A stretch of DNA of 32,905 bases, from the NCBI GenBank assembly GCA_017436675.1, contig JAFSCS010000033.1:1-32905 (forward strand). The letters run 5' to 3'. Both the position numbers and the translations under genes were made by a program. Of this stretch, positions 17,805-25,621 are shown piece after piece; positions within the stretch are counted from its first letter, which is position 1, and each line of letters starts with the position of its first letter. The notes below the pieces were generated by a model. That model had not been told where the DNA came from. It saw nothing but the letters and a program-made list of their open reading frames with translations, and made no database searches. This DNA is from Clostridia bacterium. Lineage in GTDB: Bacteria > Bacillota > Clostridia > Oscillospirales > CAG-382.

Positions 17805-19331
17805 ATGAAAAACAGACTTTCGCTTCTCGCACTTCTTCTCGTTTTGGTGATGGCTCTCACTATGCTCGTAGCCTGCGGCGGTGAGACAGAAACGTCAACA
17901 CCGGAACAATCCACGACTTCAACAACGGATACGTCAACGACAGATACTTCAGTTGCCGATGGCGATACACTCGTTATTCCCGAGGATTTCAGCTGGGATA
18001 AAGAGGAATTCGTTATCTTATCGGGACAAACAACATTCTCTCGCTATTATGGCGTATATAACGAGTTCGGTATGAGCTCTGATGAGCTTGAGCAAAGCGT
18101 TATCAATGACGCTGTTATCAACAGAAACCTCGCAGTTGAGCAGCTCCTCGATATAAAGATCGTTGAGAAAGCCGTTGATGACGACGATAGAATGACTACG
18201 GGAAATATGTATACGACCGTAGTTCAACAGATAGACAGCGGTGCGGCTGATTTCGATATGATAGCCCCCTCGCTCTATCAAGCTGCAGCATTGGCAGTTA
18301 ATGATTATTTGTATAACCTCCACGAGATCAAGGACAACCAGCTCGATAAGGATTGGTGGGACAATTTCTTCGTTGATGAGGTTACGATGAACGACCGTCT
18401 TTACTTTGTGACCGGTGATATCGGTTTCTATAGTAAGGGTGCCATTACAGCAGTATATTTCAACAAAGAAACAGCCCAAAGCCTTGAGCTCGGCGACGTT
18501 TATGCTCTCGCAAGAGAAAAGAAATTTACATACGACGTAATGTATTCTTGGATGAAGCTCATCTTGGAAGACATCAACAGCGATAACGTATTCAACTATA
18601 AAGATAAATTCGGTATGGGCGGACAACACGACCTCACTTGGGCTCTCTTCTATGGCGCAGGTCAGTATATCGCTCAAAAGGATGAAGACCAGAACCCCTA
18701 CCTCACCATCGGTACGGAAAGAGCGTTGACAGTTGCAGAGAAGCTCTCGCAGATCGTTATGGACGACAGCTTCGTAAACGCAAACGACTATTGGAACGAC
18801 GCTCCCGACGGAAAGCCCACGAACCTTCTCGTTCAAGCGTTCGTTGAAGGCAGAAGCTTGATGTTTGCAGAAACACTCGGTCAGGTTGAATGGCTCAGAG
18901 ATATGGACTTCGACTTCGGTATCCTTCCCATCCCGCTTTTCGATGAGAACCAAGAGAGATACTATTCGCTCCTCAACTGCTGGGGAAGTAACGCATTCGG
19001 TATCCCGACGAGCCTCTATGACGACGAAGCAGAGGGCGTAATGGTAATTATGAACGCCTTGGGTGCAAAGGGTAAAGAATTCGTAACACCCGCATACATC
19101 GAAACAACACTTAAAGGTCAAAGACTCCGCGATGACGATAGCGAAGAAATGCTCGACATTATCTTTGAAAATATCGGTTGTGATATCGGACATATGTATA
19201 ACTTCGGTCGCCTCGGCTTTGACGCACTCCACAAGCTTGCAGAAGGTCAAAATATGGCAACCCTTATAGATTCCTTGAAATCTAAAGCACAGTCTGAGAT
19301 AGATGACTTTATCACAAACTTTAACGACTGA
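17805..19331 (+). CDS. Lipoprotein, ABC sugar-binding-like protein, array copy 2
   Basis: 508 residues. Signal peptide with lipobox LVAC, Cys24, then a Thr-rich linker. It shares with copy 1 the ITGDIG/VTGDIG block, ITAVYFNKE, YKDKFGMGGQ, ERYYSLLNCWGSNAFGIP, ETTLKGQRLRDDDSEEMLDIIFENIGCDIGH and a glycine-rich FGRLG end, so the two form one subclade. Its acidic loop reads DINSDNVFNYKDKFG, so the central DG of copy 1 is lost. It starts 30 bases after copy 1 with AAAGG about 10 bases before the ATG and no separate promoter. The substrate is unknown. Differences from copy 1 in the pocket-facing loops could mean a different ligand (inference). Confidence 0.85.
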   Translation: MKNRLSLLALLLVLVMALTMLVACGGETETSTPEQSTTSTTDTSTTDTSVADGDTLVIPEDFSWDKEEFVILSGQTTFSRYYGVYNEFGMSSDELEQSVINDAVINRNLAVEQLLDIKIVEKAVDDDDRMTTGNMYTTVVQQIDSGAADFDMIAPSLYQAAALAVNDYLYNLHEIKDNQLDKDWWDNFFVDEVTMNDRLYFVTGDIGFYSKGAITAVYFNKETAQSLELGDVYALAREKKFTYDVMYSWMKLILEDINSDNVFNYKDKFGMGGQHDLTWALFYGAGQYIAQKDEDQNPYLTIGTERALTVAEKLSQIVMDDSFVNANDYWNDAPDGKPTNLLVQAFVEGRSLMFAETLGQVEWLRDMDFDFGILPIPLFDENQERYYSLLNCWGSNAFGIPTSLYDDEAEGVMVIMNALGAKGKEFVTPAYIETTLKGQRLRDDDSEEMLDIIFENIGCDIGHMYNFGRLGFDALHKLAEGQNMATLIDSLKSKAQSEIDDFITNFND

Positions 19332-19371
19332 TCAATAAAATAATAAAATAATAAATATATTGGAGGACAGT

Positions 19372-20907
19372 ATGAAAAGATCACTTTTTCAGTTAATGGC
19401 ATCGTTGCTCGTATTAGCTATGATGCTCTGCGCCCTTGGAAGCTGTACTGACGAAACTACCTCACAAAGTGAGAGTAGCACCGACGTGTCCGTCGAGGAA
19501 TCCGTTGAAGATACCTCGGGCGGAGAGATCGTCTATAAAGCAGACCTTCCGAGCACACTTGATTTTAACGGGGAGGATTTTATAATACTGTCCTCCTATG
19601 GTTCTGATCCGTCATCAGTGGATTATCCCTTCTTTGGCGGCAACGGTGAGTTTGAAAGCAGCGTTGTTAACGACGCGGTAATGAACAGAAACCTCGCCGT
19701 TGAAGAGCTTTTGAAGGTGAGGATCGTTGAAAATATGGTGCAAGACTCCAACCGTTACGGCGGCGGATCGCTTCACACAAAGGTTTCAACAGCAGTAAAC
19801 ACCGACGCAGTTGATTTTGATATGGTCTCGGCAAGTCTTTATAACTGCGCAAAGATGACGGCGGCAGGTCTTCTCCAAGACCTCGTGACCGTTGAATATC
19901 TCCACGAATTAAGCGAGCCGTGGTGGAGCGAGGCGTTCAACAGTGAGATCGAAATGGACGGCAGCATCTATTACACCTCCGGCGACATCAGCTTTGCAAA
20001 TATCGCGGGAACGTTCTGCCTCGCGTTCAACAAAACCGTTCAAAAGGATTATGATATTCCCGACCTTTATCAACTCGTAAAAGACAAAAAATGGACCTTC
20101 GACGAGTATTTCACACAAGGTAAAAAAATTAACGAAGACCTCGATGATAACGGAAGATGGAATTATAACGATAAGATCGGTATCGTTGGTCAAACGAGTA
20201 TGATGTGGGCGATGATGTACTCGGGCGGCGAACGTATCGCACGTCCCGGCGACGACGGATACCCCGTTATCACGGTATATTCGGAGCGTAACGTAAGTCT
20301 CATCAAGGATGCGATCAACGTGCTCGGAAACAAAGAGACCTTCCTCAGCGCAAACGATTACTTTAATGAATCCAACTCTCCGATGGACTTCATCTATCAA
20401 AACTTCTTCAATAACTATTCGCTCTTCATCGGCATTGCGATCACTAATGTTGCAACGGTGCTCAAGGATATGCCCGGCGACTTCGGCGTGCTTCCTTATC
20501 CGATGTATGACGAAACACAAGACGACTACTATTCTCTCATCAGCCCGTGGACGGGTAACGCAGTTTGTGTTCCCGCACTTCTCGCCGACGATAAGCTCGA
20601 AAAGATCGGCGCAGTAATGGAAGCAATGGGCGCAGAAGGCAAAAACCATATTACAAATGCTTATTTTGAAACAACACTCAAAGAGCAAAAAACTCGTGAT
20701 GAGGATAGTATGGCGATGCTCGACCTCATCAACAGGACCTCGGGCTGCGATATCGGTCAAGCATATCAATGGGGCGGACTTCCCGTTGAATTTCAAAATA
20801 TGGTTCGCAACAACAATAGCAATTTCACGCAAATATACGACAGCTTGAAATCGAAGGTTGAAGCAGAGCTCCAAGCAACGATCGAGAACTTGAAGCAGAT
20901 AAAATAG
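19372..20907 (+). CDS. Lipoprotein, ABC sugar-binding-like protein, array copy 3
   Basis: 511 residues, the longest copy. Signal peptide with lipobox LGSC, Cys25. It is intermediate between the 1/2 and 4/5/6 subgroups: it has TSGDISFANIAGTF, LAFNKT, the loop DLDDNGRWNYNDKIG, the WW pair in SEPWWSEAF, LPYPMYDETQDDYYSLISPW and TSGCDIGQ. The ATG at 19372 with GGAGGA 4 bases before is chosen over a TTG at 19360 that lies in the ribosome binding site. The 40-base gap before it is A/T-rich without a convincing promoter. It is probably cotranscribed with copies 1 and 2. Confidence 0.84.
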   Translation: MKRSLFQLMASLLVLAMMLCALGSCTDETTSQSESSTDVSVEESVEDTSGGEIVYKADLPSTLDFNGEDFIILSSYGSDPSSVDYPFFGGNGEFESSVVNDAVMNRNLAVEELLKVRIVENMVQDSNRYGGGSLHTKVSTAVNTDAVDFDMVSASLYNCAKMTAAGLLQDLVTVEYLHELSEPWWSEAFNSEIEMDGSIYYTSGDISFANIAGTFCLAFNKTVQKDYDIPDLYQLVKDKKWTFDEYFTQGKKINEDLDDNGRWNYNDKIGIVGQTSMMWAMMYSGGERIARPGDDGYPVITVYSERNVSLIKDAINVLGNKETFLSANDYFNESNSPMDFIYQNFFNNYSLFIGIAITNVATVLKDMPGDFGVLPYPMYDETQDDYYSLISPWTGNAVCVPALLADDKLEKIGAVMEAMGAEGKNHITNAYFETTLKEQKTRDEDSMAMLDLINRTSGCDIGQAYQWGGLPVEFQNMVRNNNSNFTQIYDSLKSKVEAELQATIENLKQIK

Positions 20908-20929
20908 GCTTATGAACGGAGGAATGATC

Positions 20930-22441
20930 GTGAAACGTATAATTTCGTTAGCTTTAACACTTGTTTTGGTGCTCGGGATCTTTTCCGCTTGCTCTCCGAG
21001 GGTGGAAGAAAGCATAGCACCGGAAAGCAAGGACGAGGTCTCCGTTGAAACGAGCGAGGAGATCGTTGACACTCGCTATAAGGCGAACGTACCCGACGTT
21101 GACTATGAAGGTGAGGATATCGTTATCCTTGCATCCTACGGCACGGCAGGTGCAGTCAACCCCGAATACGGCGGTGACGGAACGACGGAGCTCGTTGCTG
21201 ACGTAATAAACGTCGCTATCGACACGCGCAATTCCATTGTTGAGGAGGCTCTCGGCGTGGATATCGTCGAAATGTCGATAATTGACACCGACAGAATGGG
21301 CGGCGGCTCGACGTTTGCAAAGGTGCAAGGCGCAGTGAATTCCTCGATATACGATTTCGATATGTGCTCGACGAGTCTTTTCAACCTTGCGGCACTCGGA
21401 AAATCACTCTATCTCGAGGACTTGATGGGGCTCGAATATCTCCACGAGCTCGAGGAACCGTGGTGGCATAAATATTTCACCAACGAAGTAAAAATAATGG
21501 GTAGCGTATATTTTGCATCAGGAGATATCAGCTACTATAATACGAACGCGACGGCGGCGATCCTTTTCAACAAGGAGCTGTTCTCGCAATATGATATTGA
21601 GGATCCGTATCAGGTCGTAAGAGACAAAAAGTGGACGCTCGATAAGCTCGCAACGTGGCAAAAAACCGTTTCCATCGACGAGGATAACAACGGAACGATA
21701 AACCACCTCGACAAAGCGACCATCTCGTCCTCGTACGATATGATCTGGGCACAATTCTTCTCCTGTGGCGGAAGAATAGTGTCGAAGGACGAGAACAACA
21801 ACCCGATACTCAGCATCTACAGCGAACGTAACGACAGCGTTATCGAAAAGATTCAGGATATAATGCACAACGACAATTATATCGTTTATGCCGATGAGCT
21901 CGGTGCATATGCAACGACGTCGGTCGGCGCGCTCGTTTACGATATGTTTATGAGCGGAAGAAGTATGATGCATATCGGCTCGGTCGCAACTATCGATAAG
22001 ATCAAGGACACACCGTACGATTTCGGAATACTTCCATACCCAATGTTCGATGAAACTCAGGAGGACTATTACAGCTTCTTGAATCCGTGGGTAGGTAACG
22101 CTATCTCGATCCCGTGGGGAATGGATGATGAGACCTTGGAAATGATCAGCATAGTTATGGAATCGATGGGTGCAGAGGGCAAAAACGAGCTGACACCGCA
22201 ATTCTATGAGGTCGCGCTCAAGCGTCAGAACGCGCGTGACGACGAAAGCCAGGAAATGCTCGATATCATCTCCGCAACGGTGGGATGCGATTTCGGTCAG
22301 CTTTCGAACCTCGCAGGTTATCCGAGTATGCTCCACCAATTGATAAATTCCGAAAAGGGATCGTTCTTCAGCAAATATGAAGCGTTAAAAAATAAGGCAG
22401 AAGGTGAGCTTAAAGCGATCATCGACGCCTATTCAAAATAA
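20930..22441 (+). CDS. Lipoprotein, ABC sugar-binding-like protein, array copy 4 (GTG start)
   Basis: 503 residues. GTG at 20930 is the likely start: CGGAGGA ends 6 bases before it and the signal peptide KRIISLALTLVLVLG follows at once. Upstream ATGs at 20912 and 20924 have no room for that site. Lipobox FSAC, Cys21. It carries the array signatures LEEPWWHKYFTNE, ASGDISYYNTNATAAILFNKE, the loop DEDNNGTINHLDKAT (more degenerate), FFSCGGRIVSKDENN, LPYPMFDETQEDYYSFLNPW, LKRQNARDDESQEMLDII and VGCDFGQ. It groups with copies 5 and 6. Confidence 0.84.
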   Translation: MKRIISLALTLVLVLGIFSACSPRVEESIAPESKDEVSVETSEEIVDTRYKANVPDVDYEGEDIVILASYGTAGAVNPEYGGDGTTELVADVINVAIDTRNSIVEEALGVDIVEMSIIDTDRMGGGSTFAKVQGAVNSSIYDFDMCSTSLFNLAALGKSLYLEDLMGLEYLHELEEPWWHKYFTNEVKIMGSVYFASGDISYYNTNATAAILFNKELFSQYDIEDPYQVVRDKKWTLDKLATWQKTVSIDEDNNGTINHLDKATISSSYDMIWAQFFSCGGRIVSKDENNNPILSIYSERNDSVIEKIQDIMHNDNYIVYADELGAYATTSVGALVYDMFMSGRSMMHIGSVATIDKIKDTPYDFGILPYPMFDETQEDYYSFLNPWVGNAISIPWGMDDETLEMISIVMESMGAEGKNELTPQFYEVALKRQNARDDESQEMLDIISATVGCDFGQLSNLAGYPSMLHQLINSEKGSFFSKYEALKNKAEGELKAIIDAYSK

Positions 22442-22470
22442 AACCCCATCCCATACGAATGGAGAAAGAA

Positions 22471-23982
22471 ATGAAAAGATATTTAGCAATGTTTTTGGCT
22501 CTTTTGATGCTCGTTTTTTGCTTTGCGGCTTGTGATAACGAGAAACAAGAGTCGAAACCCGAGCAAACGACCTCCACCGACGCATCCGCAGATACGTCAG
22601 GCGAGGAAGAAATGCGTTATACCGCTAACGTGCCGGATGTGAAATATGACGGTGAAGAGTTCGTTATCCTGACTTCATATGTCAGCGAAAGCGTTAAGCG
22701 TCCCGAGTTTGGCGGTACGGGTGACGAGGAGATCGTCGAGGACGTTGTTAACACCGCTATAAAAACGAGAAACGAGATCGTTGAAGAAAAGCTGGATATC
22801 GATATTCTTGAGTTGAAGATCGTCGATACCAACAGAGCGGGAGCGGGTGCGACCTATGCAAAAATATCGACCGCACTCTCGGGCGGCGCACTTGATTTCC
22901 ATATGGCGTCACCCAGCTTGTTCAATTCCGCAACGCTTGCACAAGGCGGATACCTCGAGGATTTGATGCAGCTTGAATATCTCCACGAGCTCAGCGAAAG
23001 CTGGTGGCATAAGTATTTCACAGACGGAGTATCACTTTTCGGAAGAGTTTACTATGCCTCGGGTGATATCAGCTTTTATAACCTTAACACTACGACAGCA
23101 ATGCTTTTTAATAAAGAATTGTTTGATGAATACCAGATCGAAGCACCCTATCAGCTTGTAAAGGACAAAAAATGGACGCTCGACAAACTTCGCGAGATCC
23201 AAACGATCGGATTTTCAAGCGACCTTGACGCAAACGGCGTTATCGACTATAATGACAGAGTAGCCATTACAGCATCCAACGATATGATGTGGGCTCAATT
23301 CTTCTCTTGCGGCGGACGTATCATTTCCAAAGACGGAGAAGGCGAGCCTTACCTCAGCATTTGGAGCGAGTCAAATGATAACTACATCACAAAGATCGTT
23401 GAGCTAATGCAGGATAAGCAGAATATTATTCTTGCGGATGATTATTTCAGCGTTTCTCAATCTCCCAGCACTCTCGTCGGCGACGTGTTCAGAAGCGGAC
23501 GCTCGCTCATACACGTCGGTTCTATCGCAATGATCGATACGACCTCGGAAATGTCTCAAGAGTTCGGTGTGCTTCCGTATCCGCTCTATGACGAAAACCA
23601 AGAGGATTACTATAGCTTCCTCAGTCCGTGGGTCGGTGTTGCCGTATGTATCCCGTTTGGATATGATGACGAAACACTTGAGTATATTTCGATCGTAATG
23701 GAAACGATGGGTGCAGAGGGCAAGAACGAGATTATTCCTCAGTTCTATGAGGTAGTGCTCAAGCGTCAAAAGACGAGAGATGACGAAAGTCAGGAAATGC
23801 TTGATATCATCTCCTCGACAGCCGGCTGTGATTTCGGTCAGATCGCTAACGTTGCGGAGTATCCCGCAATGCTCCATCAGCTGATAAAAGCAGAAGCGGG
23901 CACGTTCTTCAGCAAATATGAAGCACTGAAATCGAGAGCCGAAAACGAGATCCAAAACATCATCAATGCATATTCGAAATAA
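22471..23982 (+). CDS. Lipoprotein, ABC sugar-binding-like protein, array copy 5
   Basis: 503 residues. Lipobox FAAC, Cys21, then an acidic Ser/Thr linker. It is very close to copy 6 throughout: LSESWWHKYF, ASGDISFYNLNTTTAMLFNKE, the loop DLDANGVIDYNDRVA, FFSCGGRIISKDGEGEPYLSIWSE, LPYPLYDENQEDYYSFLSPW and TAGCDFGQ. The second ATG (22471) is the start because GGAGAAAG lies before it; the ATG at 22459 has no site. The last bases before the start codon and the signal-peptide codons are almost identical to those of copy 6, which points to recent duplication or gene conversion. Substrate unknown. Confidence 0.85.
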   Translation: MKRYLAMFLALLMLVFCFAACDNEKQESKPEQTTSTDASADTSGEEEMRYTANVPDVKYDGEEFVILTSYVSESVKRPEFGGTGDEEIVEDVVNTAIKTRNEIVEEKLDIDILELKIVDTNRAGAGATYAKISTALSGGALDFHMASPSLFNSATLAQGGYLEDLMQLEYLHELSESWWHKYFTDGVSLFGRVYYASGDISFYNLNTTTAMLFNKELFDEYQIEAPYQLVKDKKWTLDKLREIQTIGFSSDLDANGVIDYNDRVAITASNDMMWAQFFSCGGRIISKDGEGEPYLSIWSESNDNYITKIVELMQDKQNIILADDYFSVSQSPSTLVGDVFRSGRSLIHVGSIAMIDTTSEMSQEFGVLPYPLYDENQEDYYSFLSPWVGVAVCIPFGYDDETLEYISIVMETMGAEGKNEIIPQFYEVVLKRQKTRDDESQEMLDIISSTAGCDFGQIANVAEYPAMLHQLIKAEAGTFFSKYEALKSRAENEIQNIINAYSK

Positions 23983-24008
23983 TAAAATATATCTGAATGG
24001 AGAAAGAA

Positions 24009-25523
24009 ATGAAAAGATATTTAGCAATGCTTTTGGCTCTTTTGATGCTTGTCTTTTGCTTTGCGGCATGTGACAATACTCCGACCGAGTCAAAGCCCGA
24101 ACAAACGACCTCGAACGATGACGTCTCCTCGGAAACGTCAACCGAGGAAAAGACCCGCTATGAAGCGAAGGTTCCCAACGTAAAATATGACGGTGAGCAA
24201 TTCGTTATCCTGACCTCCTACGCAAACGAGGACGTGAAGCGTCCCGAGTTCGGCGGAGCAGGTGACGAGGATATCGTTGAAGACGTTGTTAACACGGCTA
24301 TCGCAACGAGAAACGACATCGTTGAAGACAAGCTCGACATCGATATCGTTGAAAACAAGGTCATCGACTCTAACAGATGGGGCGCAGGTGCGACCTATAC
24401 GAAGATCTCGACCGCACTCTCCGGAGGCGTGCTTGATTTTCATATGGCTTCTCCGAGCCTCTTCAACTCCGCAACGCTCGCACAAAACGGATATCTCGAG
24501 GATATGATGCAGCTTGAGTACCTCCACGAGCTCAGCGAGAGCTGGTGGCACAAGCACTTCGTTAACGAGGTGTCGCTATTTGGAAAGGTATTCTATGCCT
24601 CGGGAGATATCAGCTTCTATAACTTTAACGCGACAGCAGCTATCCTTTTCAATAAGGAGTTGTTCGCTGAATATGAGATCGAGGATCCCTATCAGCTCGT
24701 AAAGGATAAGGCGTGGACACTCGACAAGATGCGCGAGATCCAAACGATCGAGTTCTCGAGCGACCTCGATGCAAACAACGTTATCGACTATAACGACAGA
24801 GTATCCATCACATCGTCCAACGATATGATGTGGGCACAATTCTTCGCTTGCGGCGGACGTATAGTTTCCAAGGATGACGAGGGCGAGCCTTACCTCAGCA
24901 TTTGGAGCGAGACCAATAACAATTACGTAACGAAGATCGTTGAGATGATGCAAGACAAAGAAAACATCATCCTCGCCGACGACTACTTCGGCGTCGTTAC
25001 GTGGCCGGGTGAGCTCGTTCAAGAAACGTTCACAAGCGGACGCGCTCTTATGCACGTTGGCTCTATCGCGACTGTTGACGCAACGAGCGATATGGCGTAT
25101 GAGTTCGGTATACTTCCTTACCCGCTTTATGACGAGAACCAAGAGGATTACTACAGCTTCCTCAACCCGTGGGTAGGCGGCTCGGTATGTATCCCGTTCG
25201 GTCACGACGATGAAACGCTCGAGTATATCTCTATCGTAATGGAAACACTTGGAGCAGAGGGTAAAAACGAGATCACACCTCAATTCTATGAGGTAGCATT
25301 GAAGCGTCAAAAGACGAGAGACGACGCCAGCCAAGAAATGCTCGATATCATCTCCTCAACGGTAGGATGTGACTTCGGTCAAAACGCTAACCTCGCTACT
25401 TATCCCAATATGCTTCACCAACTCATCAAGGCTAACCCCGGTTCGTTCAATACGATGTACCAAAGCTTGAAGAGTAAAGCAGAGAGCGAGCTCCAATCCA
25501 TCATCAACGCATATAACAGCTAA
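24009..25523 (+). CDS. Lipoprotein, ABC sugar-binding-like protein, array copy 6
   Basis: 504 residues. Lipobox FAAC, Cys21. It is the sister of copy 5 (LSESWWHKHF, ASGDISFYNFNATAAILFNKE, loop DLDANNVIDYNDRVS, FFACGGRIVSKDDEGEPYLSIWSE, LPYPLYDENQEDYYSFLNPW, VGCDFGQ). Differences cluster in the linker after the lipid anchor and in a segment near residues 320-345 (the GVVTWPGE region), which may face the ligand. It starts at the second of two in-frame ATGs, preceded by GGAGAAAG. An intrinsic terminator 15 bases after the stop closes the transcription unit. Confidence 0.85.
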   Translation: MKRYLAMLLALLMLVFCFAACDNTPTESKPEQTTSNDDVSSETSTEEKTRYEAKVPNVKYDGEQFVILTSYANEDVKRPEFGGAGDEDIVEDVVNTAIATRNDIVEDKLDIDIVENKVIDSNRWGAGATYTKISTALSGGVLDFHMASPSLFNSATLAQNGYLEDMMQLEYLHELSESWWHKHFVNEVSLFGKVFYASGDISFYNFNATAAILFNKELFAEYEIEDPYQLVKDKAWTLDKMREIQTIEFSSDLDANNVIDYNDRVSITSSNDMMWAQFFACGGRIVSKDDEGEPYLSIWSETNNNYVTKIVEMMQDKENIILADDYFGVVTWPGELVQETFTSGRALMHVGSIATVDATSDMAYEFGILPYPLYDENQEDYYSFLNPWVGGSVCIPFGHDDETLEYISIVMETLGAEGKNEITPQFYEVALKRQKTRDDASQEMLDIISSTVGCDFGQNANLATYPNMLHQLIKANPGSFNTMYQSLKSKAESELQSIINAYNS

Positions 25524-25537
25524 TAAAAGCATAAACG

Positions 25538-25566
25538 AAAAAGCCTCACTTTTGTGAGGTTTTTTC
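25538..25566 (+). terminator. Intrinsic terminator of the lipoprotein array
   Basis: Stem CCTCAC (25544-25549) with GTGAGG (25554-25559), a TTTT loop, and a six-base T tract (25560-25565). An A run precedes the stem, so it could also work on the other strand. It separates the array from the next gene. Confidence 0.88.
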
Positions 25567-25595
25567 TTTACAACAACGAGAATATTTGATATAAT
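25567..25595 (+). promoter_or_regulatory. Sigma-A promoter of the phosphoesterase-acetyltransferase gene
   Basis: TTTACA (25567-25572), 17-base spacer, perfect TATAAT (25590-25595), directly after the terminator T tract. The expected start is near 25602, giving a leader of only about 20 bases with AAGGA at 25611-25615. Confidence 0.8.
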
Positions 25596-25621
25596 GTTAA
25601 AAATAACACAAAGGAACGCCA

